Below are positions 1-4,704 of a stretch of DNA of 6,649 nt, piece after piece; position 1 is the first letter of the stretch, and the number at the start of each line of letters is the position of its first letter. The notes beneath the pieces are model-generated. The model did not search any database. It was not told the origin of the DNA and saw only the letters and a program-made list of their open reading frames with translations. The stretch comes from Pseudomonadota bacterium (lineage in GTDB: Bacteria > Pseudomonadota > Gammaproteobacteria > Natronospirales > REEB76): contig JAJYBN010000065.1 in assembly GCA_021779005.1 (NCBI GenBank), positions 1-6,649 on the forward strand. The letters are read 5' to 3'. Position numbers and translations under genes: made by a program.

Positions 1-347
1 CACTCAATGTAGGCATCCAATACGCTGCCCACAGTGGCCGGTCCAATATGGCCGCGCTCGGATTCATTCGCACGCTTGACCCAGCTTCGTGCCAGCTCTT
101 GTGCTTGGTAAAAGGTCAGAACGTCAGTGCCATCTGCTTCCAGGTGATCGTCGGCTTGCCCGAGTACAGCGTAGGTATATTTGCCGCCGGCATAGTGGCG
201 AACGATCCATTTACCGGCGCGCCTCCCTTTGCGGAATCCGAGATGCACGCCCTGGCCAATACTCACCCAGTAGGGATCGTGCTGCACAGGCAGCCTGGCG
301 CGTGCCGTGCGTGTCTCGAATTTCGGATCTGTCACTCGGCTTACCAT
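1..347 (-). CDS. Tyrosine-type site-specific integrase, N-terminal part (runs off the left edge)
   Basis: Reading leftward from ATG 347-345 gives 115 intact codons with no stop before the window edge, so the gene is cut by the window, not broken. The protein has the N-terminal signature of phage and genomic-island tyrosine recombinases: DPYW at residues 24-27, a GVHLGFRKG stretch at 33-41, GKWIVRHY at 45-52, GKYTYAVLG at 55-63 followed by ADD, then a helix with QAQELARSWV at 81-90. TVGSVLDAYIE at 105-115 looks like the start of the core-binding domain. The catalytic domain with the R-H-R-Y residues lies outside the window. An AGGAG sits 5 nt before the ATG, which supports this start. Such enzymes catalyse integration and excision at att sites. 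The gene starts about 220 bp from a tRNA-Glu fragment and reads away from it, as expected for an element-borne integrase. The family call rests on remembered motif patterns. Confidence 0.85.
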   Translation of the reverse strand, partial: MVSRVTDPKFETRTARARLPVQHDPYWVSIGQGVHLGFRKGRRAGKWIVRHYAGGKYTYAVLGQADDHLEADGTDVLTFYQAQELARSWVKRANESERGHIGPATVGSVLDAYIE

Positions 348-378
348 GTCAACTCCTGCACGGGCATAACCGGAAATC

Positions 379-465
379 TACGTAAATGACTTACGTAAAT
401 TCACCTGCATTTCCGCCCAAGCGCGGCGGCAACGGTGCATTTTACGCAAGTTTTACGTAAATGAC
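379..465. repeat. Repeated TACGTAAAT motifs upstream of the integrase (candidate integrase or excisionase sites)
   Basis: TACGTAAATGAC occurs exactly at 379-390 and again at 454-465. TACGTAAAT occurs a third time at 392-400, and a degenerate TACGCAAG lies at 443-450. The copies form two pairs: 379/392 (13 bp apart) and 443/454 (11 bp apart), close to one helical turn. The copies at 391-398 and 453-460 are also the palindrome TTACGTAA. Their place between the integrase start and the att core fits arm-type sites of the integrase, excisionase sites, or an operator for the integrase promoter. The repeats are seen; the role is inferred. I found no convincing -35/-10 pair for the integrase in this stretch. 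Confidence 0.6.
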
Positions 466-567
466 GCAGAAAAGCAAGCGTAGACATGGGGACACAATAA
501 CGCACTAACTCCTTGTTCTATAACGGTTCGTTCTTGTCCATGAAAATCCACGGAAGTCTAAAATATT

Positions 568-613
568 CCCTTTCACGGCGGTAACGGGGGTTCGACTCCC
601 CCTGGGGACGCCA
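568..613 (+). other. att core: 3' fragment of tRNA-Glu (UUC), 5' half missing
   Basis: The 46 bases match the 3' part of a gammaproteobacterial tRNA-Glu. In order they are two bases of the anticodon 5' stem, loop CTTTCAC (570-576, anticodon TTC at 572-574), GGCGG (577-581), variable TAAC, T stem GGGGG/CCCCC around TTCGACT (586-602), acceptor strand TGGGGAC (603-609), discriminator G and encoded CCA (611-613). The anticodon 5' stem should be CCGCC but the bases before 568 read ATT, and no D arm or GTCCCCA acceptor strand precedes it. It therefore cannot fold as a tRNA. Fragments from the anticodon loop to the 3' end are the usual att cores of tRNA-targeting integrases. It is probably not a functional gene. 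Confidence 0.85.
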
Positions 614-793
614 TCAATCGTAATACACAGCAGTCAAGCTTGCCTTGCGCGAGGGTTGCCGTGAGCATGTCGGCCTATGACCACATCGATTGATACCGGT
701 TTGCATAGCCAATCATAACCAGTCGAGACGACGTCAGGGAATAAATATCAGCCTGGACAGGGACTTGGAAGGGCACAGTCTTGCGTGTACGGG
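614..793. other. Spacer between att core and kup promoter, no gene seen
   Basis: No reading frame with a plausible start, ribosome site and recognisable product is present here, and I see no complete RNA gene. This should be the original downstream flank of the tRNA-Glu gene. An 8-bp inverted repeat (613-620 with 687-694) encloses 66 bases without a T tract, so I do not call it a terminator. Confidence 0.5.
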
Positions 794-821
794 CTTACCA
801 CGCGTAGCTTTGGAGTATAAT
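794..821 (+). promoter_or_regulatory. Likely sigma70 promoter for kup
   Basis: A perfect TATAAT lies at 816-821. The best -35 is a weak CTTACC at 794-799 with a 16-bp spacer. Transcription would start near 828, leaving a leader of about 120 nt before the kup start codon. The -10 box is strong evidence, but the -35 is poor, so an activator or a weak basal rate is possible. Confidence 0.5.
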
Positions 822-877
822 TCGCGCCCTTAAAGTGGCAGGGTCAGGCCATCCTTCGTAAATCGAGAAGTATTTTT

Positions 878-922
878 AACACATGCCGGCTGGTACTCGA
901 AACGAGACCGGCCGGTTGTGTT
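878..922 (+). promoter_or_regulatory. Strong leader hairpin upstream of kup
   Basis: The stretch folds into a near-perfect stem of about 20 bp: 878-883 with 917-922, 885-894 with 907-916, and 896-899 with 903-906. It has an AAA loop (900-902) and two single-base bulges (T884, A895) on the 5' side. The pairs include a few G-U wobbles (T891-G910, G885-T916). It stands between the -10 box and the kup ribosome site (938-942). A short T-rich run (919-924) overlaps the foot of the stem, so it could be a leaky terminator or attenuator, an RNA-stabilising element or a protein site. It also buries the alternative ATG at 883. The structure is read directly from the sequence; the function is unknown. 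Confidence 0.6.
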
Positions 923-937
923 TTGGAGTCCCTGGGC

Positions 938-942
938 AGGAG
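938..942 (+). promoter_or_regulatory. Ribosome binding site that sets the kup start
   Basis: AGGAG lies 6 nt before the in-frame GTG at 949. The other in-frame candidate, ATG 883, has no good site at a proper distance and lies inside the hairpin, so the GTG start is preferred. Confidence 0.7.
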
Positions 943-948
943 CCGTTG

Positions 949-2961
949 GTGAACAAGTTGGAAATAAATACTCCAAATCAGGCGTCTGTTGGCCGCAATG
1001 GCAACGGCAGCGGGAGCGGTAATAGCGCCGATCGCAAGCGCATCATGATCCTGAGCCTCGGGGCTCTGGGTGTTGTGTTCGGCGACATCGGCACCAGCCC
1101 CCTGTATGCCATAAGCAGCCCGTTTTCCGGCAGTTACGGTCTGATGCCCACACCCGAGAACGTGCTTGGGGTGATTTCGCTGGTGTTCTGGTCGCTGATC
1201 ATCATCGTATGCATCAAATACCAGATGTTCGTGCTGCGCGCTGACAACAAGGGCGAGGGCGGCATCCTGGCACTGCTCGCCATGCTCGATCCCTGGCGTG
1301 CACGCGGCAGCCAGCGCTCCCGGATCCTGATTGCGCTGGGTATCTTTGGCGCCGCCCTGTTGTACGGCGATGGCATGATAACTCCTGCCATTTCGGTGTT
1401 GAGTGCGGTGGAAGGACTGCAGGTGGCGACGCCAACACTACCGCGCGAGGTGATCATCCTGATCACTGTGATCGTGCTGGTTGCTCTGTTCGCTTTCCAG
1501 AGAGGCGGGGCCCGACGCATCGGCTTCGTATTCGGTCCCATCATGCTGATATGGTTCCTGGTGATCGCGGTGCTCGGGCTGGTGGCCATTATCCACTATC
1601 CAGCAGTACTGGTGGCGGTCAGTCCGACCTACGCCCTGCATTTCATCTTTCACCATGGCTTCGCCGACATCATCGTGCTGGGTGCTGTATTCCTGTGCGT
1701 CACCGGTGCCGAAGCGCTGTATGCGGATATCGGTCACTTCGGTGTATTGCCCATCAGGCTGTCGTGGTTCGTGTACGTGATGCCGGCGTTGCTGCTCAAT
1801 TATTTCGGCCAGGGTGCGGCGATACTCGCGAACCCCGGCCAGAAGGTACAGCTGCTGTTTTACAGCATGGTGCCCGATTCCGGCTGGTATCTGTATCCGA
1901 TGGTTATCCTCGCAACCGTCGCCACCGTGATCGCTTCACAGGCGGTGATCACCGGTGCCTTCTCGCTCATGAGCCAGGCGATCCAGTTTGGCCAGAGTCC
2001 GCGACTCACTATCATCCGCACTTCGCGTGACAAGGAAGGCCAGATCTATATCCCATCGCTCAACTGGATCCTGATGCTGGGGACCATCGCCATCGTGCTG
2101 GGCTTCAAGACTTCCAACAATTTGGCAGCCGCATATGGTGTAGCGGTCAGCTCCACCATGGTGATCACCAGTGTACTGCTGTTCTTCGCCATGCGCGATG
2201 TCTGGCGCTGGCGCATGGCAGTCATCGTGCCGATCATGTCTGCGTTCCTGCTCGTGGATCTGATGTTCTTTATCGCCAATATATTCAAGATCTGGGACGG
2301 TGGCTGGTTTCCGTTGCTGGTGGGTCTGATCGGTTTCACCATCATGTCCACCTGGAGCACGGGCCGGCTGAACCTCATCAATCGCCTGCGTGAGAATACC
2401 GAACCGCTGGATGTATTCCTGGATCATATTCGCAGTATCCAGCCGGTGCGTGTACCGGGTACGGGTATATTCATGACAGCCCCCAAGCTCGGTACGCCGC
2501 CGATGCTGCAGCATCATCTGGAGCATAACCAGGTGTTGCATGCGCAGGTAGTGCTGCTGACGGTGCTCACCGAAGATATCCCGTTCGTGCATCCGCAGCA
2601 GCGCTTGAAAGTGGAAAAACTCGACCAGGGGTTCTACCGGGTTCAGGTGCATTACGGGTTCATGCAGATCCCCAACGTTCCGCAGTCATTGCGTCGCGCC
2701 AAAAGCTTCGGGCTGATGATCGACCCCGAGACCGTCACCTATTACATAGGTCGGGAAACGCTGGTACCCACCAAGCACATGCCGGCCATGATGGCCTGGC
2801 GTGAGAAATTGTTCGCCTTCATGTCGCGCAACGCTATCCGCGCCACCGATTTTTACCAGATACCACCGGACCGCACCGTGGAGTTGGGTTTGCGCCTGCG
2901 GTTTGCCGAAATCCGGCCGGTGCGCACAGCACCACCTGCGCCGCCACCCTCGCGATTGTGA
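949..2961 (+). CDS. kup: Kup-family low-affinity potassium transporter (K+/H+ symporter)
   Basis: The 670-residue product is an inner-membrane K+ uptake protein of the KUP/HAK/KT family. Signature motifs are GVVFGDIGTSPLY at 41-53, RADNKGEGGILAL at 97-109, YGDGMITPAISVLSAVEG at 139-156, TGAEALYADIGHFG at 252-265, LNYFGQGA at 283-290, VIASQAVITGAFSL at 327-340, NLAAAYGVAV at 391-400 and VPGTGIFM at 502-509. About twelve hydrophobic segments fill residues 35-470, followed by a soluble C-terminal domain of about 200 residues typical of the family. D46 and E255 occupy the positions of acidic residues reported as important in E. coli Kup (D23, E229). The third position is D141 where E. coli has Glu. 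Compared with E. coli Kup (about 622 residues) the N-terminus is some 30 residues longer, rich in Gly, Asn and Ser; a proline-rich tail ends the protein. GTG 949 is chosen for its AGGAG site. An upstream ATG at 883 would add 22 residues without family resemblance. The dedA-like gene follows after 7 nt. Confidence 0.95.
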   Translation: MNKLEINTPNQASVGRNGNGSGSGNSADRKRIMILSLGALGVVFGDIGTSPLYAISSPFSGSYGLMPTPENVLGVISLVFWSLIIIVCIKYQMFVLRADNKGEGGILALLAMLDPWRARGSQRSRILIALGIFGAALLYGDGMITPAISVLSAVEGLQVATPTLPREVIILITVIVLVALFAFQRGGARRIGFVFGPIMLIWFLVIAVLGLVAIIHYPAVLVAVSPTYALHFIFHHGFADIIVLGAVFLCVTGAEALYADIGHFGVLPIRLSWFVYVMPALLLNYFGQGAAILANPGQKVQLLFYSMVPDSGWYLYPMVILATVATVIASQAVITGAFSLMSQAIQFGQSPRLTIIRTSRDKEGQIYIPSLNWILMLGTIAIVLGFKTSNNLAAAYGVAVSSTMVITSVLLFFAMRDVWRWRMAVIVPIMSAFLLVDLMFFIANIFKIWDGGWFPLLVGLIGFTIMSTWSTGRLNLINRLRENTEPLDVFLDHIRSIQPVRVPGTGIFMTAPKLGTPPMLQHHLEHNQVLHAQVVLLTVLTEDIPFVHPQQRLKVEKLDQGFYRVQVHYGFMQIPNVPQSLRRAKSFGLMIDPETVTYYIGRETLVPTKHMPAMMAWREKLFAFMSRNAIRATDFYQIPPDRTVELGLRLRFAEIRPVRTAPPAPPPSRL

Positions 2962-2968
2962 AAACCGC

Positions 2969-3601
2969 ATGCTTGCAAAACTGATCTCCCTGCTTGCCGG
3001 CTTCATCATCGCAGCCATCTCCACCCTGGGTTACGGGGGTATCGTGCTGCTCATGGCCATCGAGAGCGCCTGCATCCCACTACCCTCCGAGATCATCATG
3101 CCGTTTGCTGGCTTCCTGGTGTATCGCGGTGAGCTCGACCTGTGGCTGGTGGCGGCGGCTGGGGCTCTGGGCTGCGTACTCGGATCCTTGCTGGCTTATT
3201 GGGTGGGGGCTTGGGGCGGGCGACCGCTGGCGGAACGATACGGCCGCTATATATTGGTATCGCCACATGACTTGCAGACAGCGGACCGCTGGTTCCAGCG
3301 CCGCGGCGACATCATCATCCTCATCGGCCGGCTGCTGCCGGTGGTGCGCACTTTCATCGCTTTTCCCGCGGGCGTGGCGCGCATGCCGATGTTCAAGTTC
3401 ATCGTGTATACCTTCATAGGTTCATTCATCTGGTGCTGGGGACTGGCCTGGATCGGCATGCGCCTGGGTGAGCGCTGGAATTCGCTGGAACCCTGGTTCC
3501 ATCGATTCGATACGCTGATCGTGGCGCTGGGCTTGCTGGTCTTCGGCTGGTATGTGTGGCGCCATATCCGGCATCTGCGCCGCCCGCCGGCTTCCGGTTG
3601 A
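2969..3601 (+). CDS. DedA/VTT-family inner-membrane protein
   Basis: The 210-residue product belongs to the DedA (SNARE-associated, VTT domain) family. Some members of this family have been shown to move undecaprenyl phosphate or other lipids across the membrane and to support proton-motive-force homeostasis. Family marks are E32 in MAIESACIPLPSEIIMPFAGFL (29-50), E41 in the PLPSE motif, a GCVLGSLLAYWVGAWGG glycine-rich segment (68-84), and GRLLPVVRTFIAFPAGVARM (120-139) with the conserved R121 and R127. Hydrophobic segments lie near 5-30, 36-50, 55-80, 114-135, 141-162 and 182-198; a basic tail ends the protein. The frame is open further upstream, but that part overlaps kup and shows no family resemblance, so ATG 2969 is used. 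No clear ribosome site precedes it; with kup ending 7 nt earlier, translational coupling is likely. Its pairing with a cation/proton symporter fits envelope or ion homeostasis, but the exact DedA subgroup and substrate cannot be told. Confidence 0.9.
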   Translation: MLAKLISLLAGFIIAAISTLGYGGIVLLMAIESACIPLPSEIIMPFAGFLVYRGELDLWLVAAAGALGCVLGSLLAYWVGAWGGRPLAERYGRYILVSPHDLQTADRWFQRRGDIIILIGRLLPVVRTFIAFPAGVARMPMFKFIVYTFIGSFIWCWGLAWIGMRLGERWNSLEPWFHRFDTLIVALGLLVFGWYVWRHIRHLRRPPASG

Positions 3602-3626
3602 CACACACTCAGCATCAGTCAATAAT
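3598..3626 (+). promoter_or_regulatory. Sigma70 promoter of the riboswitch-metF-metH unit
   Basis: A consensus TTGACA (3598-3603) and AATAAT (3621-3626, five of six bases) are separated by exactly 17 bp. The -35 overlaps the dedA stop codon (3599-3601). Start of transcription is expected about 3632-3634, which is the first base of the predicted riboswitch stem P1. This makes metF-metH a unit separate from kup-dedA. Confidence 0.8.
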
Positions 3627-3632
3627 TTCTAC

Positions 3633-3687
3633 AGCGCCGATTTGATACTCAGCTTGCGGGCGCTCTATAAATACGGCTAAAGCGGGA
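3633..3687 (+). promoter_or_regulatory. SAM-II class riboswitch aptamer
   Basis: Stem P1 pairs AGCGCC (3633-3638) with GGCGCT (3659-3664). The loop opens with GATTT (3639-3643), as in the environmental metX SAM-II RNA whose structure is known. After P1 come ATAAAT (3667-3672), GCTAAA (3676-3681) and GGGA (3684-3687), matching the conserved ATAAA-GCTAAA-GGG tail of that class in order and near-identical spacing. The H-type pseudoknot can form: CTC and GCTT of the loop (3648-3650, 3652-3655) pair with AAGC-GGG (3680-3686), and GC 3656-3657 with GC 3676-3677. It binds S-adenosylmethionine in known members, which mostly control methionine genes in Alphaproteobacteria. Here it precedes metF-metH, so the ligand and the genes agree. 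Recognition is by eye from memory of the consensus. SAH and SAM-I motifs were looked for and not found. Confidence 0.82.
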
Positions 3688-3697
3688 TCCGAAAGAA

Positions 3698-3744
3698 CCT
3701 GCTCTAGCGCCCTATGGAGAATAACGCTGAGCGGGTTTTTTTTT
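3698..3744 (+). terminator. Riboswitch-controlled intrinsic terminator upstream of metF
   Basis: The 5' arm CCTGCTC-T-AGCG (3698-3709) pairs with CGCTGAGCGGG (3725-3735) through 11 bp, with one bulged T (3705), a 15-nt loop, and nine Ts (3736-3744) directly after the stem. It ends 13 bases before the metF ATG. A competing fold would prevent it: GGGCGCT (3658-3664) with AGCGCCC (3706-3712), AGCGGG (3681-3686) with CCTGCT (3698-3703), and CTCAGC (3648-3653) with GCTGAG (3726-3731). All three competing helices use bases of the aptamer. So the ligand-bound aptamer should release the terminator arms and switch metF-metH off, while the free RNA antiterminates. The pairings are seen; the switching is inferred. 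Confidence 0.85.
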
Positions 3745-3757
3745 GGGCAGGCAGACT

Positions 3758-4696
3758 ATGACTCAGCTTTCCACACCCTGGGACCAGCAGGCATTTCCGG
3801 TGCATCCAGCGGTATCTTTCGAGTTTTTTCCGCCCAGCACCCCTCAATTGCAGAAAAAGTTGTGGCAGGCGCTGGAACGTCTGGCGCCAATGGCACCGCG
3901 TTTTGTGTCGGTAACCTACGGTGCGGGCGGTTCCACCCGTGAGCGCACCCATGAAACCGTGGTGGCTATCGAGCGGCAGCTGGGCATGCGTCCAGCGGCA
4001 CACCTCACCTGCGTGGGCGCCAGCAAAACCGAAGTCGAAACAGTGGCGCAACGCTATTGGCAGGCCGGCATCCGCCATGTTGTGGCGTTGCGTGGTGATC
4101 CACCGGAAGGCGCGGGCCGTTTTACAACGCATCCCGGCGGTTACAGCTGCGCTGCCGATTTGGTGGCCGGCCTGAAACGCGTAGCGGATTTCGAGATCAG
4201 CGTCGCGGCCCACCCGGAAGTGCATCCCGATGCGCGCTCGCCGCAGGCGGATCTGGAGAACCTCAAGCGCAAGCAGGACGCGGGCGCAGCCCGCGGCATC
4301 ACCCAGTTTTTTTTCGACGTCCAGGTATTCCTGCGTTTCCGCGATGCCGCTGTCAAGGCCGGCGTCAGCATGCCGCTGGTGCCCGGTATCCTGCCGGTAA
4401 CCAATTTCCAGCAAGTGCAGAAGTTCAGCGCGCGCTGCGGTGCGAGCGTTCCCGCGTCACTGGCTCGCCAGTTCGAAGGTCTCGATGACGATCCGGAGAC
4501 CCGCACGCTGGTGGCAGCGCATGCAGCCGGCGAACAATGCCGGCTGCTGCAGGCCGAGGGCGTGCACGAATTCCATTTCTACACCCTCAACCGTGCGGAA
4601 CTTACACGCGCCATCTGCCATCTGTTAGGCATCCGCGCTGCTGCCATACACAACGCCAAAGCGACGCGGGCTGGCGACAATCCGGCCGGCAACTGA
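3758..4696 (+). CDS. metF: 5,10-methylenetetrahydrofolate reductase
   Basis: The 312-residue flavoprotein reduces 5,10-methylene-THF to 5-methyl-THF, the methyl donor for MetH in the cytoplasm. It is a TIM-barrel enzyme of the usual bacterial MetF length. Motifs are SFEFFPP at 20-26 with the catalytic Glu at residue 22 (E28 in E. coli), [15 protein letters not shown] at 50-64, LTCVG at 83-87, ALRGDPP at 110-116 with D114 at the place of the FAD/folate-binding D120, VAAHPEVHP at 149-157, GITQFFFD at 180-187 with the substrate-binding Gln 183, [10 protein letters not shown] at 208-217 and [13 protein letters not shown] at 270-282. No key residue is missing. ATG 3758 has AGG 6 nt upstream; an in-frame TTG at 3743 overlaps the terminator T tract and is rejected. 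The leader carries the SAM-II riboswitch and terminator. metH follows after 8 nt. The short C-terminal tail after about residue 295 is Ala/Asn/Gly-rich and probably disordered. Confidence 0.97.
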   Translation: MTQLSTPWDQQAFPVHPAVSFEFFPPSTPQLQKKLWQALERLAPMAPRFVSVTYGAGGSTRERTHETVVAIERQLGMRPAAHLTCVGASKTEVETVAQRYWQAGIRHVVALRGDPPEGAGRFTTHPGGYSCAADLVAGLKRVADFEISVAAHPEVHPDARSPQADLENLKRKQDAGAARGITQFFFDVQVFLRFRDAAVKAGVSMPLVPGILPVTNFQQVQKFSARCGASVPASLARQFEGLDDDPETRTLVAAHAAGEQCRLLQAEGVHEFHFYTLNRAELTRAICHLLGIRAAAIHNAKATRAGDNPAGN

Positions 4697-4704
4697 GGCC
4701 GCAA

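Larger units (their letters stand above)
1..613. mobile_element. Right end of an integrated element (genomic island or prophage) in a tRNA-Glu gene
   Basis: Three things seen together support this: an integrase gene, repeated short motifs upstream of it, and a 5'-truncated tRNA-Glu 3' end at 568-613 that adjoins housekeeping DNA. The tRNA piece points rightward into the chromosome, so it is the end that kept the original tRNA 3' terminus. The element therefore extends left beyond the window. Its cargo is not visible, so I cannot say whether it is a prophage, an integrative conjugative element or a plain island. The integrase is next to the displaced tRNA fragment and not next to the intact tRNA, which is the less familiar arrangement. 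Confidence 0.72.

Noticed and set aside
48..389. Plus-strand open frame (113 codons) opposite the integrase
   Set aside because: The minus-strand frame reads as a clear integrase N-terminus with a ribosome site; the plus-strand product has no recognisable features.
486..492. TGGGGAC matching the tRNA-Glu acceptor strand at 603-609, as a second att half-site
   Set aside because: Only 7 bases match and the flanks diverge, so it is within chance expectation.
568..613. Functional tRNA-Glu gene
   Set aside because: The acceptor 5' strand, D arm and most of the anticodon 5' stem are absent upstream, so it cannot fold; only the 3' fragment is present.
613..694. 8-bp inverted repeat (613-620 with 687-694) as a terminator or RNA gene
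   Set aside because: The loop is 66 nt, no T tract follows and no known RNA fold is apparent; a chance match is likely.
828..948. c-di-AMP (ydaO-type) riboswitch ahead of kup
   Set aside because: Such RNAs do precede potassium transporter genes in other phyla, but the leader is too short and lacks the conserved motifs of that class; only a simple hairpin is seen.
1936..2652. Long minus-strand open frame (238 codons) opposite kup
   Set aside because: It lies wholly inside kup, has no recognisable domain, is rich in His/Gln/Asp as expected from the complement of a GC-rich coding strand, and lacks a credible ribosome site.
2801..2968. Longer DedA start inside kup
   Set aside because: It would add 56 residues with no family resemblance, overlapping kup in another frame; the membrane protein begins naturally at ATG 2969.
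3633..3744. SAH or SAM-I riboswitch ahead of metF
   Set aside because: The conserved SAH and SAM-I core sequences are not present, whereas the SAM-II order GATTT, ATAAAT, GCTAAA, GGG fits.
3743..3757. TTG start for metF, five codons upstream of ATG
   Set aside because: It lies in the terminator T tract and has no ribosome site; ATG 3758 is correctly spaced from AGG.
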